Shown one piece after another: positions 21,410 through 53,522 of a stretch of 64,000 bases of DNA (the first letter of the stretch is position 1; each line of letters starts with the position of its first letter). Position numbers and translations under genes: made by a program. The DNA comes from Psococerastis gibbosa (taxonomy: Eukaryota > Arthropoda > Insecta > Psocodea > Psocidae). The notes under the pieces are model-generated. The model did no database searches. It had not been told where the DNA came from and saw only the letters and a program-made list of their open reading frames with translations. The DNA lies in contig OZ020490.1 in the NCBI GenBank assembly GCA_963971405.1, positions 7,488,874 to 7,552,873 of the forward strand. The letters run 5' to 3'.

Positions 21410-21749
21410 TATTTTTTTAAAAATATTACAGCCTAAAAGTGAAAAAATTAAAATTATAAATTGAAAACGCAATTAACGCAATCAACAGTGTTGCCGGACG
21501 TGTCATATGAAATATCACGCCACTGACGTTCAAAATTCACGACATATCACGCAAGCAACTAATCGGCTAATATATATGCATATTAATATAATATATACAT
21601 ATAATATATAATTTATATTAAATTTTTTAATATGGTAACTAAAAAATATGTCATTTGTTTTGCTAATTTTATCTAACAATTTCTATGCTTAGCTTGTAGT
21701 GGGGCTGAAAAATCTGTGTGAATTATTTTTCTTACTTCCAGTGGCGTAA

Positions 21750-22555
21750 CGATAGTTTTTCGAGGGTGGCGGTGTTTAATTTGCCCCCCCCCCCCATTTT
21801 CATGATAGTGTAGAATAAGGGGAAAACCGTTTTCAAGGACTTTCGCAGCATTTAAATTAATGACATTACTGTCCGTCGCACAGGGGCCCGGGGGTTCGGG
21901 AGACGTGAACGGGGGCCCCCAAGGGTCGTAATGAATATAAATACAAGCAAGGGGGGCCCGGGTCAAAATGTTTGAAAAATAAGCCTGAAATGATGGGGTT
22001 TTACGCAATTTGATAGGAGTAATGTTTCGATTTTTACAGGCGTTGTAGATAGGCTAAATACGAACGAGTGAGTCTGGGGGTCTCCCCCGGGTGAAGATTT
22101 TTGTAAAATACCTGAAATGCGGGGTTTTACTCATCTTGCCAAAAATGTTTAGATTTTGTAGATAACGACTTTATTAAGTTGTTACGTTTTGATGATTTTA
22201 CAGACAATGAATATAATTACGAGCAAGGGGGGCCGGGGGTCTCCCCCGGGTGATTTTTTTTTTTTTTTTTTTTTTTGAAAAATAGGTCTGAAACAGTGGG
22301 GTTTTAGGCATTTTGATAGGTTAACGCTTAGATTTTACAGGCAATGAATCCAATTACGAGCAAATTCTTGAAAGATGAGCATGAAATGGTGGGGTTTCAT
22401 GCATTTTGATAGGAGTAACGTTTCGATGTTTACAGGCGATGAACATAGGCTAATTCCAAACGAGGGGGTCCAGGCGTCTCCCCCGGGAGAAGATGTCTGT
22501 TCAATAGACCTGAAATACGGGGTTTTACGCATCTTGCCAAAAATGTTTAGATTTT
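21750..22555. repeat. Imperfect tandem/dispersed repeat R10
   Basis: The block GGGGTCTCCCCCGGG..., then TGAAA(T/C)..GGGGTTTTA(C/G)GCAT and TTTACAGGC, recurs at about 21900, 22075, 22235 and 22470. A related copy at 33364-33641 is bounded by a clear target duplication. Confidence 0.65.
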
Positions 22556-22847
22556 TCAGATGAGCACTTTATTATGTTATTACTTTTTAAATAATTCGGC
22601 CCAAAATATTGACTTCCTATAAAATCTTGAGGTTTTAAGGCTTTAAGTGGTCGCCTTATTCGCTTGAACAAAAGAGTTCAACCTCTTTTGAGACATTGTG
22701 GTTCGTAAATAAGTAGTTTTTTTTTTATTAATTTTCAATCAGAAAAAGACCTCTCACACGTGGCATTTCTTTGTTCTATAATATGCATGTTTGTTATCTT
22801 GTTCGATTTTGCGCCCATGTGGCGCAGAGGCAGACAAATATGAAATA

Positions 22848-22950
22848 ATGAGCAAATCACAATGGCCGCCCGCCGGCCGAGTAGATTTGGAATATGATTT
22901 TTGGAGTTGTGTTGGGGTCTTGGCACTTGTGGTCTGTGGTCCTAGATCAG
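22848..22950 (+). other. Possible small first exon or IRE1 5'-UTR exon
   Basis: An ATG opens 34 codons (MSKSQWPPAGRVDLEYDF...) and runs straight into CAG|GTAAGG, a good donor, in a GC-richer patch 0.8 kb upstream of the IRE1 start. A possible acceptor, TACTAATAGTACAG, lies just before the IRE1 ATG. No downstream coding exon was found, so it may be a non-coding leader exon, an orphan, or chance. Confidence 0.25.
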
Positions 22951-23768
22951 GTAAGGTAAACAGCATTTTTCGGCATTTTTTTTTTTTTTTTAAAGTTTTC
23001 ATTTTTCCATGGTTTTAATTTTTTTATTATTTTATTGGTTTAAATTTCAATATTTTTATTTAGTTATAAAATCAATTTTGTCTAAAATACACGCACTTTA
23101 CACGCACATCACGCAAGCTCTGAAAATACACGCATTTCGTGATTTTTCACGCAAAACGGCAACCCTGGCAATCAATATCCATGTGTTCAATAAATTAGTG
23201 TTAAAAACTTAAAAATAAACTGAAGCCATATTAATACTTGAAAAGTTGCGACATTGTGTCAATAGACTTCATCACTTCATTTCTATTTTTTAAACTTTCA
23301 CCATCGTCACTATAATTCTTGTACTGATAATATGAATTTTTAATTAGCAGAAACTTTTTAATATTAGAAATGTGAAAGCATTCCTTATTAACCAATTAAA
23401 ACTAAATTAAATAATAATTTAAAGAATATGTTCAAAAGCAAAATGTTTCCGCGCTTTTTGTCTAATGCCCCGCCAGTATGTTGTTGACTACGTGGAGAAA
23501 TCAAAACAATGAAAATTGATCAACATTTGCAGCATTATGTTCTAGACGCTATTTTATCATTTAAAAAGCGGTAAATCATTTAGTATCAAGTAGCGTTCGA
23601 TGGAGAATGCACTAAAATATTTAAAACCATTCTTATTAAATTTTCAATGGCTCGTGAAGTGTTAAAAACGCACCAGTGACACTGCAACCTTGACTCAGTA
23701 GTTCTTGGAAACGGTAACGACGACTTGTATTCTACTAATAGTACAGATTACGGCTGAAAGTAATAACC

Positions 23769-44091
<20,323 letters not shown>

Positions 44092-44934
44092 GAATTTTCG
44101 GGGTTATTTCTGTAGTGTTGGCGTCCTGATTTGGGAGTGTATATCGGGAAAGTTACTGTGAACCGGTGTAGTAGTCAGAGCACCCGGACTGCCACTGGTT
44201 TCAATTTGAGGATTTTTGGGTGGTAGTGTAGTCGCCCTGTTTTGCGAGTCTTGAGGAAATTACATGACTGTTTGGAAGATAGAACACTCACTTCCCACCA
44301 ATTTATTTTATTGTTTGTTTCTGGGGCCACTTGCCATGTCTCCTATGACTAGCCATTGAAAAGACGTTGCAGGTGATCCCAAAAAATATTTTTGACGGCC
44401 CTAATGTATCATCTCTCCAAATGTGTTACTCTCACATTGTATTGCATGGGATCATACTGCCACTGATGCCAATGTAAAGATTTTTTGTAGTGTTGTCACC
44501 CTGCTTTGCAAGTCTTTCGAGAGAAATACTATGCCCTGGTCATGACTGTCTTTAGAGTTCTATATAGAAATGCTGGGACTTCGCTTCCTGACATTTTTTT
44601 TTTAATTTCTGGAATAACGTCTCCCGTGACCAGTCATGGCATGTTAATCATATGACCAAGATTTAAAAAATATACATTTTTGGCGGGCTCTTTTGTTTCA
44701 TCTCTCCTAGTATACAACTCTAATTATGTTACTATCGCATTGTATTGCATGCGATCATAACCAAAGAGTACCCAGACTGCCGCCACTGATGATAATTCGA
44801 GGATTGGGGGAGGTTGTTTTGTTTATGTAGTGTGTCACCCTGTTTTGGGAGTCTTTGGTGGGAAATACAGTGCCCTGGTAGGCATGACTGAGTAACTCCC
44901 GCATTGTATTGCTTGGGTTCATATGGTGGCAATT

Positions 44935-45137
44935 CCACCGACCTCGTTTTTCTTAATGCATATGACATTGACGTGGTAGCAGACATTATTAATAAGTCTC
45001 TACCATATTATAACTTAATTTACAATAGATAAGTTAAGTATCTACATAATAGTCTCCTTAAAATATGGCAGAGACTTATGCTACCACGTCAATGTCACGT
45101 GCATTATGAAAAACGAGGTCTGTGTAATTGCCGCCTA
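44935..45137. mobile_element. Harbinger-like foldback, family R9
   Basis: Left GGTGGCAATTCCACCGACC, right TGTGTAATTGCCGCC then TAA; arms share TGACATTGACGTGGTAGCAG and ATTAATAAGTCTCTACCA. Confidence 0.75.
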
Positions 45138-45714
45138 ACCAAAGATTACTCAGACTGCCACTGTTGTTTCTTCAAAGTACAAGTGAAAGTTTCACGAGTA
45201 GTGTAATATAAACTTCAGACTTTCATCAGTATGCTATGGGTCTTGGGAGTCGACAGGACATGTGGAGAATACTGTTACCCGTTGTTTAGTATAGGTTAAA
45301 ATTGTTGACTGAGTTGCTTTCGTTTTGTAATTCACGAGGTCATAACTGTAATAGATGTTTCATTCTTTGGCGGTTTTTTACTCTATGGCTATACTATGGG
45401 ATGCATTGAATGTGTTGCGCGTGACATTTGGTTATTCCAAAGATAATTGTAAAATAGTTTATATTTGTAATGTATGTTAACAGGGGCCTAATATTGAGCA
45501 CTGATTGGCTGGACTTCTGAATGAAGAATTTTCGTATAGAAATGCAAAGCGAAATGACGTCAAAACTCATTGTTTTGATTGGTTGAGCCCATGATTTGTA
45601 TGATCTGATTGGTTGGGCGCTTGCTTATTCCTGTGCGAAAGTTGTCCATTGTTAACTGTTCTTAGAGTTATTATTGATTTTTTTTATTTTACCAAAGAAG
45701 TGAAGTTGAATATA

Positions 45715-46207
45715 TTAAGAGTCCAACTAAGATCTGCAGGACTAGCACCAACGGAAAATAATAACTTACCCGGGTTGCCAGTGATCTGTTGGGAGCACGG
45801 GAGCAAAACCTGTCTACTGCAGCAGATTGTAGCTTCGACAAACCAGCGACGAGCCAGCTAAAAAAATCTGCTGCAGTAGACGGCGGTTTTGCTCCATTTC
45901 CCATCTGCCCAAATGACAAATTTCTCAGCAGATCCCCGACGACTGATTCTGAGTCTGTGTATACCGGGCATATGTGTGCCTAAATAAACCACAATGAATT
46001 TAAAATGGCCTATATGGTTAAAGCGGTATAAAAAGAACATTACAAGTTGTTTCTCAACAGAAATTAGCTACTGTTAACAGTCGTATGCATGCTGGATGTA
46101 CGCGAATTATTTTTTAACGAGCGGGTTAGTTTTAATACCGTATTAAAATTCATTTATTCCCCGGGTAAGTTATTCTTTTCCGTTGACGCTAGGCCTGTTG
46201 GACTGCT
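45715..46207. mobile_element. TIR element (about 490 bp) with an internal hairpin
   Basis: Left GTCCAACTAAGATCTGCAGG ... AAAATAATAACTTACCCGGG, right CCCGGGTAAGTTATTC ... AGGCCTGTTGGACTGC: terminal inverted repeats of about 50 bp. Inside, GCAAAACCTGTCTACTGCAG at 45800 mirrors CTGCAGTAGACGGCGGTTTT at 45870. Confidence 0.7.
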
Positions 46208-47429
46208 GTAATTCAATTACCGTGCATAAAATACTATGAAACTTATGTATGACAACAATATTAATCGAAATGGTTATTACATAGGTACCCTGCATAGTTA
46301 TCCTGTCTCTGACCAAGTGAACGTTGACATATTTTGCCCAAGATAAAATACTTATTGTAACTGCTCTATAATAATCTGATTATTGTATCCTACCTTACTT
46401 ACTCTGCTACATTTCACAGAGCCTTGCCAGGTGAAGTAAATAAACAGAACTGCATTTGTTTAAAGTCAATGCCCGAAGAACATGCAGTTTGGGAGGTTTG
46501 GCCAAACCCGAAATACTTTAATGTTACTTTAACGTGCGTCAAGAACCGATCTCTGCCCAAGGTGTTGATTTGTATATGTACCCTTTCAAACTTGATATAT
46601 TTTATTAATGTTACTTTCATTTTTTTTAGTTAATTATTGTTCTCATGTACAACTTTTTTCGATGTAGCCTAGATATTAATTAGATATTTTAAAAATTAAT
46701 TAGCTCTACCTTTTCTGTTTTTAGACAATTTTTGACGTTTTTTTCTTTTAATGCTGTTTCCTTTCAAATTGAAATAAATAAATAAATGTTTGGCACGGCG
46801 GAAGATTCCTGGAAACCTGTTTTTAAACGTTGTGTTTTTGTTGGGATTATGTAACACAGAATAAGTTTCCATTAGGTTTTTGTCGCTGGAAAAATCACTG
46901 TTTATAAATGGGCTCCTACGAATTAGCCGGTTGATTTTTAGGCATTATGTTTGGGAACTGACGTATTTCGGGATTTGGTCGTAACAATACAGTATACTAT
47001 ATATATTGGATGTAAATGTATATTAAGACTACAGCACGCACTGAGTGCGAAGGGTTATGGGACCTTAGGTTGTGATCATTGCAGAGCCTATTGCATAAAA
47101 TTTATGTGGTATTGATATAATTCACCTTCAATATAATTATTCTAAGACTTCTTCTTCTCGAGTTGCAATCTAGGGATTGGTTTGCAGCGAATGTTGTATT
47201 CGTCCCCTCCACTCTAAGGCTAGCCTGAGTATTATAAATTCTTAGAGCCCATTGATACAAAGTGATTTTTCGAGCGACAAACACATGAGATAAACTTGCT
47301 GTGGGCTTACTTTGGCGATTATTTTTAATATTAACCTGTAAAAATTTAAACAAGATAATTTTACAATGGAAAGAGCTATACCTTGGCAGGTTAGCCATTT
47401 TGGTGACTAGCTGACCAGTATCTCCTTGC

Positions 47430-47985
47430 TGTCTCCATAGAAATACATTAACTGGAGCGGCGGGAGCCATATTATGGCTTACGAGGCACCCGTGATAGTA
47501 GTAGTAGTGTTCGTCGGGTTAATAACGACTTAGGCCTCATTTGGGCCCATAGAGCGACCCCGACTTGACTGTCCTATGCCACCCCATAGGACAGTGGACC
47601 TCCTGATTATAGTGGATTCCGAACCACTTGGGAAACACAGTGAAGTCACACGATTAGTTCGGAGGTGACCAGGACAAGTCCTACCATGTTTCCCTACCGG
47701 CACTGTGCACACGACCAAGTTATCTGCAGCTTTGAACCTGCTCTGGTCCGCTGGATTCAACTTGGTATGGCGGCCGGTACTATCAGGGATGTGTACCAAC
47801 GCAAAAAAATATCGAAGTCTTACACATTGCAGCATAGCAGAACGGATACCTGGACCCGGTCAAAAGCTCTGAACTTAGCTTCTACAGGCTGCACTTATCA
47901 CTGGTTTTCCCCGCCAAATTGCGTACTTATCTTACGCAGACTACACTAGCAGCCATATTGATAACGGTCTCCAGCCACGGGATGG
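47430..47985 (+). mobile_element. R3 copy broken by an R1 copy
   Basis: R3 front 47432-47490 (CATAGAAATACATTAACTGG) and back 47785-47982 (ATTGATAACGGTCTCCAGCC) flank R1 sequence at 47588-47765, so R1 or a longer segment inserted into R3. Confidence 0.65.
47588..47765 (+). repeat. Dispersed repeat R1, copy 7 (partial)
   Basis: GTGGACCTCCTGATTATAG, CCGAACCACTTGGGAAACA, CGGAGGTGACCAGGAC. Confidence 0.7.
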
Positions 47986-48771
47986 CTGTCTCCCGGAGAT
48001 GTCATCCGTTTGGTCTTCCCCGTCTTTTACCACGGCAGGGCACTCGGCAGATGCTCTGCATTCATTTCCCCTTCGTTAGACAGGGGGCAGAAGCCAAAAT
48101 TCAAAATTTCTTGTTTACATTTTTACTCCCGGAATAGGTTAAATACTAAACGACATAGTAGGCCCGCCGTTCGATTATTTACTCATGGGGTCAAGTGTCT
48201 TTTTAGACAATTCTACAGACAACTAAAAAGGGAACACGGTATAATTACGTTGGCCCCTACAGTAAAATATACAGAATTAATTTTTTTTTTTGTTGCTGGA
48301 AAAATTGACTGTGTATGGGTTCTTAAATGTAAGAAGTTCAAGCGCACATTTTTCTATTTTTAAAACTTATAAGACTATATAATTATGAGCGTGTGATTTA
48401 GTGAGAATACTTGTAATTTATTATTGTGCTTTAAGTGTTTACTCCCTGAATTTTATTACACTGTTTTAAAACTGACTAGTAATATTATAATTAAAAATAC
48501 TTTTGTTGGTTATTGCTGCTGAGCCTCCGTGATGCAATCTTAGAAGTCTACAAAAAAACTTTGTTTTCACAAGCTAGTAAGCTAGGTGGTTGTTTTAACG
48601 CATGAAAAAGAACCGGTACTAGTGAACCCATACTTGCTTTAAGTATAGGTAAATAATTATATCATGGTTAAATTTCGGTTCCTAGTGCCTCAAAACTTGA
48701 AATATAGGTACTGAAATCTCGAAATCAAAAATTTTGATGTAACTGCAAAGGCTTTCACGTCCGGAGTCGAA

Positions 48772-49027
48772 TGAAGAACCAGTAGAATCCAGGCTGATGG
48801 GCCGTGGTCGAAATGAAAGTGAACTTCCAAACGAAACTGCGAAAGTTGTACCTCGGTGGCTCCGTAGCTCGCTCGCCATAGCCGTGGCTCGCTGCGGAGC
48901 CACCGAGGTACAACCTTCGAAGTCTACGCAGCGCCACTGAAGATGTCGACCGCAGATGTTGACGAAACGTTTGTAAGTTCACTTTCATTTCGACCACCGC
49001 CCATCAGCCCGGATTCTACAGGTTCTT
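48772..49027. repeat. GC-rich inverted repeat
   Basis: Left arm GAAGAACCAGTAGAATCCAG, GTCGAAATGAAAGTGAACTT, TTGTACCTCGGTGGCTCC; right arm GGAGCCACCGAGGTACAACC, AGTTCACTTTCATTTCGACC, GATTCTACAGGTTCTTC. The arms are unequal but in mirror order. Confidence 0.75.
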
Positions 49028-49409
49028 CAAAAATTTCGACCATCACGAAACTATCCTTACAATACATATTACATAAGAAAGCAAAAACCAGAAGTGAGTC
49101 TTAAAACTTTATAATTGAATACATGTCATTGGAATTATTTGGCACATTAAATCCTGATCTATTGGCAAATTTTCATGGCAATTGTTTAAAACAGGTACTA
49201 TTTAACAAAGGGTTAGTTGGACTTGCTATATAGCCTGATGATAGGAGTAGCACCCACTCCCGAAACGTAACCCCCTTCCCCTGACAACGGGCTCCGCCCT
49301 AATTGTTCTGTGATTCTATGACTGTTTCTAATGACTAATAACACAGCTGACAATATAAGCCCAACTAATTCTTCGTTAAAAAAGCATTAAATCCTGCATC
49401 ATAGGGTAT

Positions 49410-49795
49410 TAAGAGGGTACAGCCCGTAGGGAAGTGGGGAATTTACTACTTTTTATTTTTTATTTAATTAACTAAGCATGTTATTAAAGATTTGGCTCAT
49501 CAAAGTTGTAGAAGACTACTTCACGCATCATATAATAAGGTATTTTTAGTTTTCGAAATTTTAGTTTTTTTATAAACATGCAAATATTTGAAAAGTTATG
49601 GTTTTTAAAATACTTGCATGTTTATGAAAAAACTACAATTTTGAAAATTAAAAATATCTTATTATATGATGCATGTAGTAGTCTTCTACAACTTTGACGA
49701 GCCAAATCTTTAATAACATGCTTAGTTAATGAAATAAAAAATAAAAAGCATTAAATTTCGGGCTGCCACTTTCCTACGGGCTGTACACTCTTTTA
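49410..49795. mobile_element. Long foldback element R4, copy 3
   Basis: Ends AGAGGGTACAGCCCGTAGGG and TTCCTACGGGCTGTACACTC; arms mirror TTAATTAACTAAGCATG, TTGTAGAAGACTACTTC and AAACATGCAAATATTTGAAA. It lies about 250 bp beyond the VARP stop. Confidence 0.82.
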
Positions 49796-50047
49796 ATAAT
49801 AAAATTTTTTATGTTTACTAGTAGTCGCTCCTTGTTTTTACAATAATAGTCATGGTTAGGTAATAGCGTAAAATATGTTACAGCTTTACATAAGCCTATT
49901 GTTAATTTAATTAATAGTTAACATTAAATTATTGAACATGGGACATAAATAATTCGGTTGGAAAATTATGGTAACTTAAATTTAGGTCTCCAGAAATTTA
50001 AACATGTAGGCTACAGCTAATCCTAAGATATCTTTTTCTATAGCTGA

Positions 50048-52597
50048 CTACTGGTAAACTGGCTGATCATTCAACAATTTGACAATACTCAACGCCATTT
50101 TCTCCACAGCCACATCACCAGCAGTCTTGCCTCTCATATTCTTCAGTCCCTTATTGACTCCATGTCGCAGCAGCGCCTCTGCCAGCCTCTTGTTGCCCAC
50201 ACTGGCCGCGAAATGCAGTGCTGAATTTCCCCTATTATCCTGCATACTTGGATCCGAACCAGCACCTAGAAGAACCTCCGCAACTTGCAACCTTTGATGC
50301 TGACAAGCCAAAATCAGTGGAGTGCTGAGGTTACCCCTAGTCTGCACGTCTAGTATGGCCCCGTTGCTGATCAGCAGTTGAACAAAGTTAGTGGCACAGT
50401 GGATTGCTGCCATGTGCAGGGCCGTAAAGCCTTTCGTGTCGCAAGCGTTTATTGTTAACTTTGCTGTAGATGGTGTCAAATGTTTGTTGTCTATACTGAT
50501 AGCAAGAGGATGGCGGTCTGTGGATACAATACCAGACGGGTCGAGACCAAGGTAAAAACAGGCCAAGTTAACGTCACCACAAGATACCGCCTTAAGCATT
50601 TTATCGACCTTCTTAATTTGTTCAGTTGAATTTTGCTTATCACCAGGTACCTGCATTTTTTCCGGGGTTTCATCTAGAAAATCAAAACTAGTCCGTTTTG
50701 GATGAGTCGGCACTTTCATATTATTTTCGGATAAAAGACGCAAGACTTTGGGGTTACTTGACACATCCAAAGCTGTCTGCTTCCTGCGATTCACAATTTT
50801 GCTATCCGCGTGATTTTCTAATAAAAACGCAACTATGGACAAGTATCCCCATTTGGCGGCGTTATGTAAAGGTGTGTTTCCATGGCTATTTTGAGCATTA
50901 ATACAAAAAGGTAATCCTTCGTGTTCGCAAAAGCATATGAGAGCTTCTACGCATTTTTCATGACCATTGTTGCAGCTTAAATGTAGAGGTGTATTTAGTG
51001 AATTGTCAGCTGCGTTAACATCAGCGCCATTTTGCGCCAAAATTAGTAGAGCTGTTTGCTGGCCTCTTAGAGCGGCATGATGCAGGGGAGTATACCCATT
51101 CAAGTCACATGCGGCTATATCTGCGTTCATAGTAAGTAAATATTGAACTAAAGAGGGTTGCCCGTACATAGCTGCAATATGCAATACTGTTAACCCAGCA
51201 TCATCATACGTTTGTACTGTAGGATTGATACAGCGATTGCTTTTAGAGACAACCTCGCTACACGATTCACAAACACAAAGCGGATGACAGAGATTCAACG
51301 ATATTAAATCAACCGTCTTTCTGTCCTTCTCCAATATTATTCTGACTTCTTCCAAATTCCCTTGCGAAACCTGTTGGAAAAGGGTACTCATCGACGTTGG
51401 CTCTTCAATGGAGTCTTCGGTAAATGAATATTCTGGGGTCAGCGAAGTTTGACCTTCAGGAGACGATGGTCCTAAAAAGACCCCACTCTTGATATGCTCA
51501 ATAGCTGCTTCTAAAGTGGTTATTAAATACTCATCTTCGTTTCTGTCACTGTTCGAAGTTGAAGAAAAATGAAATTGCTTAAGAAACGTAATCTGCGCAT
51601 TCCAATTTGATATAGACGTTTTTAAAATTATGTAAATGATAGCTGGTAGAAGATCATCAGCGGCAAGCATAGACGCAGACTGGTATTTAGCTATGACATC
51701 CAGCATTTTTTTAATACACCCTAACTTTCCAAGCACAGTACTATAACCATCAATTCTTCCCAATTCAAATCTAGCTTTTGGTATCAATTCTTGTAAATCT
51801 TCTTTAATTTCTAAGTCTTGCAGCTGTATTTCAGAGGAGTTACGTATAATTTTGTTTAATTTGGAGTCTTCGTAAGACGTACAGTCTGAAATATACTTAA
51901 AAAGCTTGCTATATATGCCATGCTGGATATACGTTTCTACGGCTAATTTTAAATTCTTCCGCATGTACATATCTGTTGTAGCCTTATCTCTTAGTCTTGT
52001 GTCTTTAAAAGTAATCTGCAGACATTTAGCATACAAGCCACTACACGTATCTTTTAAGTTTTGCACTGATGTGTCGGCAATTTGCTGACATTGGCCGATA
52101 AACTCCTCAATGGCCCGGTCAATATACTCTACAACCTTCTTCTTGCTGCTCTCCATCCACAGCATGTCAATACAGTCACGTAGAGTTCGGATATTAAACA
52201 AACCAACGCTTTGTACGTCGGATTTAGGTTCCAGAGGATGTTCAATACAAAGCACTCGATATTTAAGCATGTCCTCTGTATAATACGTCTCTTCAAATAA
52301 AACATGTGTGCTAAAATGACACCCTAGATCGTACTCCAATGTTAAAACAGAATTGCAAATCTTGACATCTCGACCGTTCAGCGTGTTATAATGACTTTCC
52401 GGCATTTCATAGCTAGGTACTAATATATGGCCCAAAATGTCATCTAATGTGATGGTGTAACTAGATAAGGACCCAAATCGTGGTATGCAAATTACACAGC
52501 CCTCTAAGGTTGCTTTAACAAATACCTCATTGTAGTCTTTTTGCAATGCTTGAAAGAATGCATTTTCTGTTAGATCCTCATCATAAGATGTTCCCAT
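50048..52597 (-). CDS. ANKRD27: VARP/ANKRD27-like VPS9-ankyrin protein, intronless
   Basis: Single 849-codon frame from ATG 52597. The N-terminus (YDEDLTENAFFQALQK, FGSLSSYTI, TLNGRDVKI, HVLFEETYYTEDM, LCIEHPLEPK) follows vertebrate VARP. A VPS9 domain at about 220-375 includes LAADDLLPAIIYIILKTSI; VPS9 domains activate RAB21/RAB5-type GTPases. Cys motif CHPLCVCESC (437-446) corresponds to one of the two VPS29-binding zinc motifs of human VARP. Ankyrin block 1 spans about 466-612; linker; ankyrin block 2 about 721-842. The second zinc motif is reduced to RHPLAIS (695-701) without cysteines. Human VARP has about 1050 residues, so this one has fewer repeats in block 2 and no long tail. The family links RAB32/38, VAMP7 and retromer in endosomal sorting. 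Lack of introns amid intron-rich genes suggests retroposition or intron loss. Confidence 0.92.
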   Translation of the reverse strand: MGTSYDEDLTENAFFQALQKDYNEVFVKATLEGCVICIPRFGSLSSYTITLDDILGHILVPSYEMPESHYNTLNGRDVKICNSVLTLEYDLGCHFSTHVLFEETYYTEDMLKYRVLCIEHPLEPKSDVQSVGLFNIRTLRDCIDMLWMESSKKKVVEYIDRAIEEFIGQCQQIADTSVQNLKDTCSGLYAKCLQITFKDTRLRDKATTDMYMRKNLKLAVETYIQHGIYSKLFKYISDCTSYEDSKLNKIIRNSSEIQLQDLEIKEDLQELIPKARFELGRIDGYSTVLGKLGCIKKMLDVIAKYQSASMLAADDLLPAIIYIILKTSISNWNAQITFLKQFHFSSTSNSDRNEDEYLITTLEAAIEHIKSGVFLGPSSPEGQTSLTPEYSFTEDSIEEPTSMSTLFQQVSQGNLEEVRIILEKDRKTVDLISLNLCHPLCVCESCSEVVSKSNRCINPTVQTYDDAGLTVLHIAAMYGQPSLVQYLLTMNADIAACDLNGYTPLHHAALRGQQTALLILAQNGADVNAADNSLNTPLHLSCNNGHEKCVEALICFCEHEGLPFCINAQNSHGNTPLHNAAKWGYLSIVAFLLENHADSKIVNRRKQTALDVSSNPKVLRLLSENNMKVPTHPKRTSFDFLDETPEKMQVPGDKQNSTEQIKKVDKMLKAVSCGDVNLACFYLGLDPSGIVSTDRHPLAISIDNKHLTPSTAKLTINACDTKGFTALHMAAIHCATNFVQLLISNGAILDVQTRGNLSTPLILACQHQRLQVAEVLLGAGSDPSMQDNRGNSALHFAASVGNKRLAEALLRHGVNKGLKNMRGKTAGDVAVEKMALSIVKLLNDQPVYQ

Positions 52598-53522
52598 TTT
52601 AAATAAATCACTTAAAACAAATTAAAAATGAGTAATTTAAAGTTACGTAACTCATAATGTGGATATTGGCCTTGTATTTGTTATTGTTTGAATACAAAAT
52701 TTTATTATAGCATAGACACATTTTGCGGGGGGAAGTTTTAAATAAAAAATCTTACTTTATTTATGTACTTTAATAGTAATTTGGTAAATTTTATACAGTA
52801 TTATTACTTTAACTTAAGATTACATATTTTAAAATTAATATATACAAAAGTTTACTCATATCTTTTATATCACGAGTTCTGTGACTACTGTCTGTGACCA
52901 AGTAAAAAAACAACACAAAAGTGTGTACAAGAAAGTGACAAGGCACAAATAAATTCTGGTAAAAATGTATAATTAATTAAATATTAGTTTTAGATATTTT
53001 ATCCATGTAGCTATTCGTTCTACTGCAGCAAATGAGTAAACTCAGCTCTCGCCAGTTGCAATAATGTTCTACAGTTCTCACTTAAAAGAGACCGCTTCGC
53101 TTTTTAGTCTCACTACAAAGAGGGCTTGTTATTTGTAATTTAATAATGTTTGAATTTTCAGCTCATAATTATCGCCGCGTCCTTTCTTAACTGCGATTTC
53201 AGAGAATAATTGTTATTCACTACTTTAGCTCTCACAGACTATTGATTGACGCTACCAAAGATCCCTACTGTTTTCACAAAATTGGAATATAGCATTTTAG
53301 AAATGTTTTTTGGTTGGAAAGATTTACTCCTGTAGTTGATTAAAATTTTGCTCGATTCAGTGTCCCGCAACTGGAGGGTAGACTATCAATGTAATTACAA
53401 AAACATTAAGAAGTTTGTTGCCCTTAATATTAAATGTTCTTTTAGTAATTGCATTGGATTTCCATTACTGCCATAGCTAAATATCGTTGATAGTGAAGTT
53501 TTACCTGATTTTCAGTTTCGAA
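52598..53522. other. Shared VARP-PSMD12 divergent upstream region
   Basis: About 925 bp between the two start codons, AT-rich. TTTTCAG sits 7 bp before the PSMD12 ATG and could be the acceptor of a 5'-UTR intron. No repeats recognised. Confidence 0.5.

Larger units (their letters stand above)
21410..23768. other. Divergent HAP40-IRE1 intergenic region
   Basis: About 2.4 kb shared upstream of two divergently transcribed genes. It holds a run of R10-type repeats (21870-22550), a GC-richer patch at 22860-22960 with CCGCCCGCCGGCCG and a CAG|GTAAGG donor-like site, and AT-rich DNA to the IRE1 ATG. Promoter elements cannot be fixed by eye. Confidence 0.5.
44092..50047. other. IRE1-VARP convergent intergenic region
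   Basis: About 6 kb between two converging genes. It holds the IRE1 3' UTR (poly(A) site not fixed), an R9 foldback, a TIR element at 45715-46207, an R3 copy broken by R1, a GC-rich inverted repeat and an R4 foldback. 46210-47100 and 48140-48660 show nothing beyond AT-rich DNA. No further gene supported. Confidence 0.6.

Noticed and set aside
48010-48363. 117-codon plus-strand frame after the R3 copy
   Set aside because: It begins inside repeat-derived DNA, has no recognisable motif and ends in AT-rich sequence.
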